Assembly: GCA_037349315.1 (NCBI GenBank) | Contig: JBAIAC010000007.1 | Location: forward strand, 1,054,001 to 1,118,000 | Origin: Chelydra serpentina | Lineage: Eukaryota; Chordata; Testudines; Chelydridae | Direction of reading: 5' to 3' | DNA: 64,000 nt | Shown: piece by piece, positions 25,487 to 37,242 of the stretch | Layout: each line of letters opens with the position of its first letter | Numbering within the stretch: position 1 is the stretch's first letter | Made by a program: the position numbers and the translations under genes | The notes under the pieces: model-generated | Databases searched by the model: none | What the model saw: the letters and a program-made list of their open reading frames with translations, nothing else | What the model was told of the DNA's origin: nothing

Positions 25487-25690
25487 CCTTGTCTACACTA
25501 GCAGACTTGGGGGCCATAAATCCACTACAAGTGCACTAGTGGTAGCAGTGGTGGACGCTCTAGTGAACAGGACCACGCTGATAACTATCACTGGTGGGAC
25601 TGTCCAGGCTAAGTTTTGCTAGTTTGTACACAGCCGTTTGTACACAGCCGTACAGTGTTAACACGCCCACCTAACCAGACAAGCCGTCTT
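25487..25690. mobile_element. Harbinger-like MITE
   Basis: GGCCTTGTCTACACTAGC at the left faces the weakly complementary ACCAGACAAGCCGTC at the right. Inside, GTACACAGCCGTTT is duplicated in tandem (25628-25652). No protein. Confidence 0.5.
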
Positions 25691-25885
25691 TACTGACAAA
25701 GGGGTGTGGGGTTTTTTACCTCGGGTTAACCTAAGCACGTGACCTACCCTGAGGTGAATAGCGAAGACGAGGCACTTTAGTTTAACCATGAGGTAAACTA
25801 GCTGAGGTCAACACTACACCCCCATCTAGCTCCACTGAAGTAAAAACTACAGAGCCTTGTCTGCACTGTGTTTTTACTCAGGACA
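25691..25885. mobile_element. MITE fragment, antisense, adjacent to the previous one
   Basis: The region contains CTCGGGTTAACCTAAGCACG and GAGGTAAACTAGCTGAGG and ends AGAGCCTTGTCTGCACTGTG, the terminal motif in a second copy. It may be a separate MITE or a rearranged continuation of the neighbour. Confidence 0.4.
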
Positions 25886-28689
25886 GCTGACACGTTAGTT
25901 ACACTGAGGTTAAAAAAATCCCGCACCTTTATTAGCAGTGAATGACAAGGCCAGAAAGAGAGAGCGAGATTTCTCCTTATTCCAGGGCAGATCACAGAGC
26001 ATCCAGACAGCTACGCAAGAGTAACAATATGCAGATAGCTGTACACGCACACGGCTGCTAAGGAAAGGAATCCGCTCTGCCGCTCGTCTGCTAGCATAAA
26101 TGAATTCTGGACTCAACGGTTCAAGCTATGCAAATCACCACTAGATTTTTAAAACATATGCACAAGCAGTAATTAAACAGAGTTAGATACATGTTCGGTA
26201 AAGAAACTTGTTAGCGACTACTTCATCTGAATACTAATTGCTGCCATTCACTCGATGTATATTTCAAAATGCTGGTGTGCTTCAAAGGGCAGTTTACGGG
26301 GATGGGAGGATTTGCCTGATTAAAAAAAAAAAACTTGACATTTAAACTAAATGAGCATGAATAAAAGATGAAGAAGTTAGATTAACAATTCCCCCCTGCA
26401 TCGTCCTCTCTGGGGTGGTTTTTTTGAGGGGGAGGTGGCAAAGGGGGGACTTCAGATTGAGCACTAGGATACTGGCCCAGTAATAACAACAGGGTACGCT
26501 AAGCCAGTGCTGAATAGATTAGCAGTTCAACCATTTTCAGCACCGGTTCAGAGGACCTACTGCTGACAGCTGGCAGCATTAAATCAACGTGCCGGTGTAG
26601 ATGGGGCCACGGACAGGGTCGAAGGAGTCGCTTGGTCTTGTTTCACATCCCCCAACACATTCCTTGTCATGGTCTCTCCAATCGGAGACTGGTGTAAAGG
26701 GCTGTGCGATGAAGAAGGCAAGTCCTAGCAGGCAGAGCTACCAACTCGCTTTGCCCCAGATACCAGTGCTTAAGAACCTTAGCACCCATAAAGATTTAGT
26801 CAGCTGATTGGTGCGCTGATTGATTGATCACTTTGGCCAACTGGGCACATTGAGGGGTGTAAATTACATATAATCTACTTGAGTTAATGAGTGGTTGAGA
26901 AAGGTGCTAAAATACTATTAGACATGACTCCTAAGCATCACTCGCGTGGGCTTGCTGCTTAATTTAGTGAGTGGATTATTCCTACTGTACTATACGGAAC
27001 AAACTCCAGCTACTTGTAAATTGCTGGCGAATATTTATGTGTGATGAGCAACACGTGTAAAATAAAAGAGGGGGGGTTCTGCTCTCTCATCAGCGTGCAA
27101 GGGATACAACTAATAACTAGTGGGAATTATTCAGATGCTTCTCTTAGCAGTGAGGCAAAGAATAACCCCTTAAGTACTCAACAGTAGGTCTGTATAGCTA
27201 GCGAATAGGAGGGGGAAAGTATTAGTATATTGTTCTCACCTAACAGCGTGCTCATTGTTTTGAAGGAAGCTGTTGCACAATATATCAATGCTAAAGGCTT
27301 AAAGGGATATTTCCTGCCAAGTCAGAGTTTGCGATGCAATTGAATGAGTTTTACAAGCAGCGTTAACGAAGGGGCAGGAGAGGGCAGGGAGGGGGAGGAG
27401 AACCAGTGCGTTTTCCTTGGTGTTTAACTCTAGCCAAACAGCTGCACACGGGACAGATGGCTCTCATTTTTATCACACGAAGCAATTTCACCATGACCGC
27501 TTCAAGTCGAATCCAAAGGAGATTAGTCTTCAGGGAAGGAGCCGATAGCAGTCTTAAAAAATTAACATTGCAATCAGCTATGCAATGGGATTAAAAATGC
27601 AAATAATTAGTCCTACAATACATCACTGCAAGTTACAACGGTAGTGTGTTTAGCGGTGAAACAAGAACCCCGGGTACTTGAGAAAACTTACAGATGCTCC
27701 ACCCAACATCCACCTGGCCTGGCCAAAATTGAGACGATGAAGGAAATTACAACAAAAATACAAGTCATCACATTGGGAAAAGAGCTGGGAGGCCTCTCAT
27801 GAGGAATATAATTTGGCATGTGTTCTCTGAACGCTAAATTTTAGCTGCTAGAGGGACACGGTCAACTGAAAGAGTGAACATGTGAGGGTTGGTTTGTTTT
27901 TTTAAACCTGCTTCTGTCATACATTAAAAATCATTAAAATCAAAGACCCGGGAAGCGGGGGAGGGGAGGAATTATTCTCTTTTTGTTTATGTTGCACATT
28001 TGATCTTGGCTATCCAAAGAAAACGATGGAACAGGCCTTATGTTTGTGTGAGTCTTTCACAAAAAATCATTTAAGTCTGGAGAAAATGCAATTGCTAAAA
28101 GTAAAAAAGGAACACACTCAAAGAACTGACCCCCAGGCAGACACAGCACTTCAAACTTCAAAGTTACGGTTTTAAAATCTAGTTTTCCCTTCATACCATA
28201 GATCCTCAAGCAATGGCTATTGTCACCCTACTATTTCTTTACTGACACACTTATTTCCCAGCCATATTTAAAGGCCAATGGAGGTAAACGTTTGAAAGAA
28301 CAACCAGAATTACAAACATTTCAGAGTTCCGAACAACCTCCATTCCTGAGGGTTTCGCAATTCTCAGGTTCTACTGTAATTCCATTGACCTCACCTTCTG
28401 AAAAACAGTCTTAGAAACTCAAGATCGAAAAAACCTCCTAAGCCCCTTCAAAACAGAAGGCAGAGAGCATGGGGGTGAAATAGTTACAGTATATTTAAGG
28501 TTTAATGCTCTTTTCAAAGTGCTTTTGATGACTGAATTAAAGGTAGCCCAAATGACATTTCAGAATCTAGCAAATGGCACAACTCTCGAGTTTGTAGGTC
28601 CTGTATACTGTTGGTATAGCATTTACTACAAAGTTCCTAATGCAGAATACAATCGAGTAGAATGACAGCATTATTTCTGTAAGGCATTA

Positions 28690-28775
28690 GCAACCCAGTG
28701 GCCCAAATGAGGATCAGGGTCCCGTTGTGCTGGATGCGGTTAAAAACAGGTAGGGAGGAAAGGTCCCAGCCCCCA
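28690..28775 (+). repeat. Fragment of an old amniote interspersed repeat
   Basis: GGCCCAAATGAGGATCAGGG, then TCCCGTTGTGCTGGATGCGG and later GGTCCCAGCCCCCAGGCTTT match the repeat seen more completely at 42990-43460 (GTCCTAGGTGCTGCACA type). Only a short piece remains. Confidence 0.5.
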
Positions 28776-29670
28776 GGCTTTGCAATTATTGCCACTATTT
28801 AGCAGATTTAGGCTACTGGGAGAAAAATATTGCAGCAGGGACAAAAAGTTGGGTTTGGTACACCATTTACCATAGCCTTGCAAAATTATCATGGGGATTT
28901 CTCATCCCATGCACACAATCTACTCACCACGTCCTTACAAGGAAGAGGAAGACAAAGACTAAATTATATTGTATTCACCCACTGGGACACCAGGTGGGAA
29001 GAATTTTCCAAGTACAAGTAAATCAAAAGACAATATGTACATAGATAGGATGGCTCAGTTTCCCCATGGTAATCAGAGGCTAATTGAACTGCAGGTTGCA
29101 GCATTTTCCTGACCGTGTTTAGAAATCCTGAGACCCATTTTTAGAAGGAAGCTTCCTATAAACCAGCACCCTTATTAGCACTAGAAAGAAAAAAGAGAAT
29201 TATAGCAATACAGGCCTAGAAGGGACCCTGTGCTGGTGTGTGTCAAACTATTCGTTATTTTCACTATTTGCCTCAAAACAATCCAAATCATCTCTTCAAG
29301 TTACCAGATCCTCTCATGGGAGAGGTACCAGCTTCTAATATTTCCCTTTCCTTGTTCTTCATAGAAGATTCTCGACTTGAAGTCATAATCCTCTGTTTGT
29401 GAATTCATTCCCACAGCAACCAACCATACAAACAGACAACGACTTCAGGTGGGGAATAAACTGGGGACAGATGAATTCTTAAACAGCCCATTTTATATGC
29501 AAAAAAAATAATTACAGAATGGAAGAGAGATACAGAATGCTATCGTGGCAGACTTTGCTAAGAGATTTCAGGGAGGCAGCAGGCAGCCCTTTAAAGGTGA
29601 GCTGCAAAAGGAAAACAAACGGAGCAGGTGCTCTCTGTGCACCTTTGCCTGTTTGCTTTTTACATCACAG

Positions 29671-30330
29671 AATCATAGAATCTCAGGGTTGGAAGGGACC
29701 TCAGGAGGTCATCTAGTTGAACCCCCTGCTCAAAGCAGGACCAACCCCAACTAGATCATCCCAGCCAGGGCTCTGTCAAGCCTGACCTTAAAAACCTCTA
29801 AGGAAGGAGATTCCACCACCTCCCTAGGTAACCCATTCCAGTGCTTCACCACCCTTCTAGTGAAATAGTGTTTCCTAATATCCAACCTAGACCTTCCCCA
29901 CTGCAACTTGAGACCATTGCTCCTTGTTCTGTCATCTGCCACCACTGAGAACAGCCGAGCTCCATCCTCTTTGGAACCCCCTTTCAGGTAGTTGAAAGCA
30001 GCTATCAAATCCCCCCTTATTCTTCTCTTCTGCAGGCTAAACAATCCCAGTTCCCTCAGCCTCTCCTCATAAGTCATGTGCTCCAGCCCCCTAATCATTT
30101 TTGTTGCCCTCCGCTGGACTCTTTCCAATTTATCCACATCCTTCTTGTAGCGTGGGGCCCAAAACTGGACACTACTCCAAATGAGGCCTCACCAGTGCCG
30201 AATAGAGGGGAGTGATCACGTCCCTCGATCTGCTGGAAATGCCCCTACTTATACAGCCCAAAATGCCGTTAGCCTTCTTGGCAACAAGGGCACACTGCTG
30301 ACTCATATTCAGCTTTTTGTCCACTGTAAC
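29671..30330 (-). mobile_element. CR1 LINE 3' part with 128-codon open frame
   Basis: The minus-strand frame 29751-30137 reads [52 protein letters not shown] and ends in [14 protein letters not shown] with ALAGMI. This is the C-terminus of CR1 ORF2 after the reverse transcriptase domain, intact here. More ORF2 sequence, no longer in frame, continues to about 30330. The 3' UTR lies at 29671-29750 with the terminal ATTCTATGATT in antisense. The long uninterrupted frame indicates a young copy. Confidence 0.92.
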
Positions 30331-30400
30331 ATCGGATGTATCAGTCTGAAACCTGACCCTCTTCCAGCCCCTCCTGAAGAAGGCCGCAAGGGAGTCTTCA

Positions 30401-30554
30401 GCCTTGTCTACACCAGAGTTTTAGCCACCGGTATCACTACAGGAGTCAATCTGCATTAAATCCAGGTACAGTTTACACTGTACAGCACATCAGCACTAAG
30501 GGTTGCACGGGTGTATCTACCTCAGTGGCTACGAACCCCAGTTTAGACAAGGCC
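30401..30554. mobile_element. Harbinger-like MITE, about 154 bp
   Basis: GCCTTGTCTACACCAGAG at the left and CCAGTTTAGACAAGGCC at the right are inverted repeats. The interior has TTTACACTGTACAG and no coding potential. It follows the CR1 within 70 bp. Confidence 0.7.
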
Positions 30555-32111
30555 AGGCTGCCCACCCATCTCCACTAGGTACAGGCACAGCGTAAGTCAT
30601 ATGCTGTTTAATACAGGTCTCTACGATGTGCTGGATACTTGGTCTGCTTGAGCCTCAATACTCCACAGAAACAGGGGCTTTAGCCAGAGGTTTTAGCCTC
30701 CTGCGACAGAACCAACCCAGTCCTCCCAATACCAAAGTCCTCCCATCAAAGAGAAATCAGGATCAGCAAGAGTTAGGAGGCTGTCTTTATACAGCACGCA
30801 GGAACAGCACAGAGCACTACCAGAAACAGGCTCTCTGTGGTAGTTCTTAAAACTTAGATTCTTGGGATAGAAACTTTGGTTGTGTCTCCTTTTGTTGAAA
30901 ATCATTCTGAAGACAAGTTTCCTTAAAGAGCTCGTTTGATCATTGAGGCCCTGGTGGAAAGTTACTGACAGCATTAAACGCTGACTCAACGTAAGGAATC
31001 ACTATTGAGATCTTTATGCATCTATGTAGCTGTAAAACTAAACGGATCCTTCACAAGCAGTAAACACTCAGCTATTACAGTTCAGCATAACACTTCTGCC
31101 ATCTGAAAGGAACTAGGTAAAATACATTCCAATGGCTCCATCGGCTAGCCGCATATTTCAGCTCTAAGGCAGGGACCAGGTCTCTCTGTTCTGGGAGGCT
31201 CTTAGCACGTTTTCAGTGTGGCTGAACTAGAAGCACAACTGATGCAAAAGTCACACTAACACTAACTTTTTTTATTCCCTACTGAGCACTACTGTGCATT
31301 TATGATGCAAGAACCATAGTCGACTGTTAAAGTCCAGAAAATAGATGGAAATCTACAAGCACCCCGGCTACTGTATTTCAAAAGGCAGGATGAAATGCAC
31401 CCCACAGAGGAATGTGAAGGGTTATTTTGAGCACTGCCTTAGTACACAATGGAGATAAGAAAGGATAGGGAGAGTTGGGTTAGTCCTACTGCAAGACAAA
31501 CTATCGGATTTATATAACCAAGACATACCGTGAAGGTAGAGTGGATTGGTTAATCCTTAGAGTCTTATGCACAGAAAGTGGTATGTTAGCTTAATTCAAA
31601 CTGACATGACTCCAGATAACCACCAAGTACATCAGAAGCAGTGTTTGTTGTATGCATTGCTATATAACTTTCATCACCGGGGCACTGGGCAAATACCATA
31701 CTACATGCTGCGACTTCGTGTATTCATTATTCATAGGCAAACATCAAATACCAAAGCTTGCACATGGCTTGCCGAGTTGCAGCTCCTTAGACGTGTCAGT
31801 TCATTTCTCCCCCACCCCACAAGTGTCCTTTAAAACAAGGTTTCTTTTTAAATACACAAAACAAAAGCTACTCATAGTGTGTAGAGTAACCATCTGTAGG
31901 AACTAGATTGGCGCTGATGTAACAGACCTCCATTAGGGAGCGGCATGTTTACTGCCATTCTCTTGACAACCTCCCAAGGAAACCCAAAGGATTTGATAAC
32001 CATTAAATCAAGTTCATACTCAGGCATGGACCAGTGATGCTACTAGCTAGCGGTGTAAGCGGGGAGGCGTGAGGAGAGGCTGAAGACAGAGCTTATTAGA
32101 ACTCTCACTAA

Positions 32112-32407
32112 GGGTACGTCTATACTTACGCGTCCGGTCGGAGGCGCAGGATCGATGTTCTGGGTTCGATTTATCGCGTCTTGTCTAGACGCGATAAATC
32201 GAACCAGGAAGTGCTCCGCCGTCGACGCTGGTAATCCAGCTCGACGAACGGAGCAGGCGGAGTCGACGGGGGAGCCTGCGCGCCGCGTGTGGACCCCGGG
32301 TAAGTGCTTTTTCATTCGAACTAAGATAGTTCGACTTCAGCTACGTTATTCACGTAGCTGAAGTCGCGTATCTTAGTTCGAATTTCAGGGCTAGTGTAGA
32401 CCAGCCC
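32112..32407. mobile_element. PIF/Harbinger-type MITE, complete, 296 bp
   Basis: Ends are GGGTACGTCTATACT and, in reverse complement, GGGCTGGTCTACACT. The element is flanked by TAA on both sides (32109-32111 and 32408-32410), the 3-bp target duplication of PIF/Harbinger elements. Two internal hairpins are nearly perfect: one with 18-bp arms around 32165-32207 (GGTTCGATTTATCGCGTC and its complement) and one around 32316-32382 (TTCGAACTAAGATA, CGACTTCAGCTACG and complements). Confidence 0.9.
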
Positions 32408-32913
32408 TAAGACACGAGACTATAACAGGACTGTTCCCAAAGCCAAAAAAAAAAACCCAAACCAGTTCTTGGGCTTTTTCCTAGCCTCAGGAAAGCTTTA
32501 GGAGATTAAGCATGTTGTTATAACTATTCAAGAGTGATTCAGTGCTCATGACATTCTTTAACAGTAGCCTCTTTTCTTTAGCTGAGCGTTTCCGACGTTT
32601 CATGTTTAACCTTGTCCCCGCTACTCTCCAAGTGGGCAGTGCAATCGGACACGGGACTTCGTTCTAGCTTTAGGTCTAGCATAGCTGGCCAAATTCCCTG
32701 GCAAAATTCAAGCAACCCGGCTTTTGAGGCACCCCTTATTTCCCCCCCCCCCCCCGTTTGCTCTAATGTTCCGGCAGTGAAGCCGGATGATCGCGTCTGA
32801 AATGGAAAAGGTTTGAGCTGGTGTGGAAAGTAAGTAAGTAATATTCAAGCAAATGCCATGCTGCTATTTGGAAATGTCAGAAGTCTCCTCTCGTATCCAT
32901 TAATGCTTCCCTG

Positions 32914-33574
32914 TGTAGTAGGGCGGCTGCCCCGCTCCTGGGTAGAAGGGATTAAAAGCAGTGAGGGCAGCTGAGTGAGTAGCGGACCACAGGTGTGGCC
33001 AGCTCAATCCGGGCCCAGCTGGCCCGGATAAGAGGGGCTGTGGACAAGGAGCTAGGGGAGTCTCACTCTAGCCCTGGCATGGGAAGGGCCAGCTGCCTGG
33101 GAACAAGGTACCTGAAGTGGAGCAGTGCTGGGGAAGGGCAAGGGGAGCTGGGGAGTTCCAGTCTGGCAAACCCCCAGGCTGCAGGCCTTGTGCAGGGCCT
33201 AGAACAGGTACTGGGGTTGCAAAGGTGCAGCCTGGGACTAGGCAAATGCAACAGGTCCTAACCCCTTGCCGATGATGAGTGGCCATTACAGACTGCAGTC
33301 TGCCCCAGTGGGCGGGGACTGGATGACGACTGGCAGTAGCCACTGAGGCAAGGTGGGTTTAGAGGGTTGGGGGTTCACCGGGGAGGGGAAACCCAGAGTA
33401 AGGGGGTACTGCGGGGGCAGCACCCCAAGGTAAAGGGCACAGGGGTCCGGGAGGGACACAGGTGCCAGCGGCAGGCGAGACACCGGCCTGCAGAGGGCGC
33501 TTCATACGCTGGAAAAGAGCTAATTCCCAGACAACCAGCAGGAGGCGCTGCACCGGTGAGTCAACCTTGCTACA
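32914..33574 (+). mobile_element. Solo LTR, complete, 661 bp
   Basis: It starts TGTAGTAGGG and ends CCTTGCTACA, with a perfect 5-bp target duplication CCCTG (32909-32913 and 33575-33579). It is GC-rich, with GGCAGCACCCCAAGG and GGGAGGGACACAGG strings and a possible TATA-like GGATAAGAGG near 33025. No primer-binding site or gag-pol follows, so this is what remains after recombination between two LTRs. Orientation is inferred from similarity of its end (CAGGAGGCGC..GGTGAGT) to the minus-strand LTR at 60111. Confidence 0.85.
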
Positions 33575-34511
33575 CCCTGCCAACAAGTCCCATCATCAGC
33601 AAGGGAATCTCAACCCAAGGGGGAGGAAGCTTCTTTTTTACAAAGTTATTTTGTCATAGAGAGATTAGGTTTGGTGAGAAATTCTCAGGTCAAATTACTG
33701 CGCTTGCCCTAGTCTGAAGCAGAGGAAACTTGGCCTGTTTTCCTGATTTTAATTAGTAGTTATTGTATTTAACAGGAGTTTAATGAAACAAGGGCTTTCA
33801 GTGCCAAAGCTCTTCATTTTCAGGGGGATGCATCTTGTGCAATAGGATACAGCCCAGCAACATGTGACATTTGCTTCGAGTCTGAAGGTCCCGTGGTGCA
33901 CCCTGAGCGACACGCTGATCTTGAAGTCCACAAAGCAGCCGTCACACCCTAATGCTGCTTTAAAAACTGAGGCGCATTCACTTGCCCCACCGTTATCCAG
34001 ACAAGCTGGTACCCAACCTGGTACACAGAATAACTGCGCACAGATTCGGCGAGCTAGCAAGAGGGAAGCTCGGCCGTGGCGAACAATTCACAGACCACAG
34101 CTGCTCCTCAATGTGATCCAGGAGTCGCAGCAGTGTATTCTGGTTACATTTGAGGAAATCCCGGGCTCTCTGCAGAGTGGGAGGATACAGTGGACTGTAA
34201 ATGTGAAAGATCAAAGTCATGTCTGCAACTAGCCTCAGTTTTAAGAATTCTATAATAATTGAGACCATTAGCCAAAGACTGAACACCCCCTTCCTGCTGT
34301 CTGGAAGGCTGCTGGTGCACAAAGTCACAGGATTTCTTCTTACCACCACCCCATGGAAGAAATAAAGGGAAAATACTTTAAAACACAAACAGTATCAGAA
34401 CTGAAACAAAGCCAGATCACTTGCATGGAAAGTTAACGAACACCCTGTAGGACCAATGGTGGCCCGTTTCCAAGCCTGCTGCCAGGAGTACATTTGGACA
34501 GAGTGGCATAA

Positions 34512-34820
34512 GGGCCGGTCTAAAAGTTGCACTCATTTAACTAGATGTGTTGATGTCGCCCAAATTGAGTTATACTGGTGCAACTTTGAGTGTGTGGACA
34601 CACTTACACCAGTTTAAATCTGGTTTGTATCAGTTATTTAACAGGCACTGAATCGATGCACAGCTATTATTTAACAGCTAAATCGACGCACCATCTGTTT
34701 TCATCTGATGTGAGGTTTACACGCGTGTAAGAGAGCACCAAACAAAGCTGCACCAGTTTAATTAAATCAGGGCAACATCCCACCTCGAGTTAAAGGCAGC
34801 TTGTGTGTAAACAAACCCCA
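34512..34820. mobile_element. MITE-like segment
   Basis: It begins TAAGGGCCGGTCTAAA and ends near GTGTGTAAACAAACCCC, loosely inverted. Repeated TTTAACAGCTAAATCGA-like and CACCAGTTTAA strings lie within. Boundaries and family are uncertain. Confidence 0.45.
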
Positions 34821-35631
34821 TTAGTTGAATGCAATAGTTGAAGCAGAAGTCACGCCGCTCTGCAATGGGAAGGAAGTGACTCTAGCCCAAAGACTCAGTG
34901 TGACTGACTTCCTTAAAGTCTTGAGAAAAGCATCCATTAGCAATAGCTTTCTTCCTCACTGTCACTAATTCCTCTTTCAGCAACTGCTCTGTGCACTTGT
35001 TTCAGTTCAAGTGAAAGCCATGGGGAAAAGAAGGCTATTTTGTTACGGTAAAGATTACGCCAGAACTGACTCACCCTTGGCTCCTGCTTCCCAGCAGCTG
35101 AGAGGAGAGGCGGTCACTGTATATGGGTCATTACCTTTTACAGCAGGGGAGATAAGCAGCCTCCTACCTTCACCTAGCAACGTCAGCGCAGTTCCAGCCG
35201 CACAAACCCCTCAAGTGCATATGCTGCATCGGGGCAGCTCAGTTGGGTAACACGCCAGCGCAAGCCCTGGTGCACCAGATCTATGTTAGGGTTTGGTGCC
35301 AATGTAACTAGTTACCCCCTTAGCCTAGAAACGGCGTAGGTTAGGCCATTAGCCTACAACAAGGAGCACTGAGAGAAGCCCTGCAAAATATAGTTTGCGG
35401 GGGAAAGCAGCTTTATTGACTAGTGGTTTTTTGGCCTCTTTCCTTGCAAGAAGTCACAGACGCCGTTAATTTCCGGTCATGACCGGGGCTCTGAATGAAA
35501 TAACCAAAAGTTCCTGCATACTCCCAGATACAACAATCAGGGCGCACGACACTTTTCCATTATCCCCCTTTGGCTTTAGCAGGGGCACGTGGCCTCTGCC
35601 AGTTCCTCTCTCCACAGCCAGTCAGCCTTAC

Positions 35632-35838
35632 CCTGCCAAGAAGGTTGCCTTGCAGAAGCGTCTGTTGCAACGCGCCAGGAGCCACTTCCTCCAGGTGTAA
35701 CACGTGACACAGGTCCGTCAGCTCCTCCTGCCCCAGGGATCCAGTGCCCGTGCTGTCAAAGCTGTCAAAGAGCTCCTTGAGACGGGCTTCATACTGGTCC
35801 TGCTCAGCCTCATCCATCCCATCACCCGCCACGCTCAC
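35632..35838 (-). CDS. NIN: NIN initiator exon (residues 1-62; start ATG at 35815-35817)
   Basis: Coding part 35632-35817 gives 62 codons beginning MDEAEQDQYEARLKELFDSF, followed by an EF-hand-like loop (D21 to E32, key residues D-S-T-G-T-G-S-L and E) and the segment ending LLGR. This matches the N-terminus of ninein. The acceptor AG is read at 35839-35840 after a pyrimidine-rich tract, leaving 21 nt of 5' UTR. The donor GTAAGG follows at 35631. I chose the ATG at 35817 because the upstream codons are not conserved and the in-frame codon at the exon edge is GTG. The loop lacks acidic residues at positions 3 and 5, so calcium binding is doubtful. The exon begins with GTGAGC, a donor-like string (see findings). 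Confidence 0.94.
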
Positions 35839-36450
35839 CTGCCGGGAGGAAGAGACATTGGACAGTTACACGGATGAAGGGCGTTACCAGACATGCTTTT
35901 GCACGCTGCGTGATGCAGGCGATTGCACTGTAAACAGTTGCACCAGCAGGGCCACGTGAGAAGTGGAGCAATCCAAGCGCGGACGTGAAACCCAGCTAAA
36001 ATGCCAGAGGGGAGAAACAAATCAACTGCCCCTACTGGGCGAAAGAACGTGCTACTTCAATGGCTCTGTGCCTCTGCACTGAGGATTTGTCAGAAGCTCT
36101 ACTACATCTTTACTGAATTCCACAGCCCAGCAACAGAGAAGAGCTTTCTCTCACCCACGCATGTTACCTGCAGCAACACTCAATCTGATTCAATAGAGGT
36201 GGATGCTGAAAGAAAAATACAACCTTTAGACAATCAAAAGTCAGCTGTTACCACCCACTCTCTCTATTGTTTCTGAACTGGGTGAAGACAGAGAGAGCTC
36301 CCTGATTCTAGCAAAGATTTAGGAAAAACTAGTCAGATCCTGGGATTTCTTGCTAGAATTATTTTTTCTGGGATTCTGAATCCGTCAAGGTGGTGATGAG
36401 TTTTAGTTCTCTCTCAGAGATACTTTTCCCCCACATTAAGAAAAAAATTA

Positions 36451-37242
36451 GGGTTGTTAATTAATCGATTAATTGTTGATTAATTAATCGCAGTTAATTC
36501 ATGCGATTAACTAAACAATTAAATCGCGATTAAAAAAATAAATTGCAATTAATCGCAGTTTTAATCACACCGTGAAACAAGAGACTACCAATTGAAAATG
36601 TATTAAATATTGTGGATGGTTTTCTACATTTTCATATATATCTTGGATTCTGTGTTGTAATTGAAATCAAAGTGTATATTTTGATTATAAATATTTGCAC
36701 TGTAAAAATGATAAACAGAAGAAATAGTATTTTTCAATTCACCTCATACAAGTACTCTAGTGCAATCTTTGTCCTGAAAGTGCAACTTACAAATGTAGAT
36801 TTATTTTTGTTATATAACTGCTCTCAAAAACAAAACAATGTAAAACTTCAGAGTCTACAAGTCCACTCAGACCTACTTCTTGTTCAGCCAATTGCTCAGA
36901 CAAACAAGTGTGTTTACATTTACGGGAGATAATGCTGCCCTCTTCTTATAACAACGTCACCTGAAAGTGAGAACAGGCGTTTGCCTGGCACTTTTGTAGC
37001 TGTTGTCGCAAGGTACAATTGCATTACAGTACCTGTATTAGGTGAATTGAAAAATACTATTTCTTTTGTCTTTTACAGTGCAAACACTTGCAATCAAAAA
37101 TAAATATAAAGTGAGCACTGTACAATTTGCATCAGTATATTTGAAAACGTAGAAAACATCCAAAAATTTAAATAAATGGTATTCTATTATTGTTTAATTG
37201 TGCGATTAATCGCGATTAATTTTTTTAATCACTTGACAGCCC
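36451..37242. mobile_element. 792-bp foldback DNA transposon with long inverted arms
   Basis: The ends are GGGTTGTTAATTAATCG and, in reverse complement, GGGCTGTCAAGTGATT, flanked by TA (36449-36450 and 37243-37244). Both arms carry GCGATTAA clusters and, further in, GATGGTTTTCTACATTTTC, TTTGCACTGTAAAA and the identical 20-mer AGAAATAGTATTTTTCAATT followed by CACCT, so inverted similarity extends at least 300 bp per arm. No transposase frame. TA duplication suggests Tc1/mariner, but the superfamily is unproven. Confidence 0.85.

Larger units (their letters stand above)
22698..35631 (-). other. NIN intron between the initiator and second coding exon
   Basis: 12.9 kb of intron. It carries MITEs (23.3, 25.5-25.9, 30.4, 32.1, 34.5 kb), a SINE (25.0 kb), a 128-codon CR1 tail (29.7-30.3 kb) and a solo LTR (32.9-33.6 kb). 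The 24130-24340 part resembles the amniote LINE-like repeat (CAAACCAGCTGCTGCATTTT). 26000-28680, 30560-32100 and 33575-34510 show nothing I recognise except C14 at 32742-32755 and weak old-repeat traces near 31150. Confidence 0.85.
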
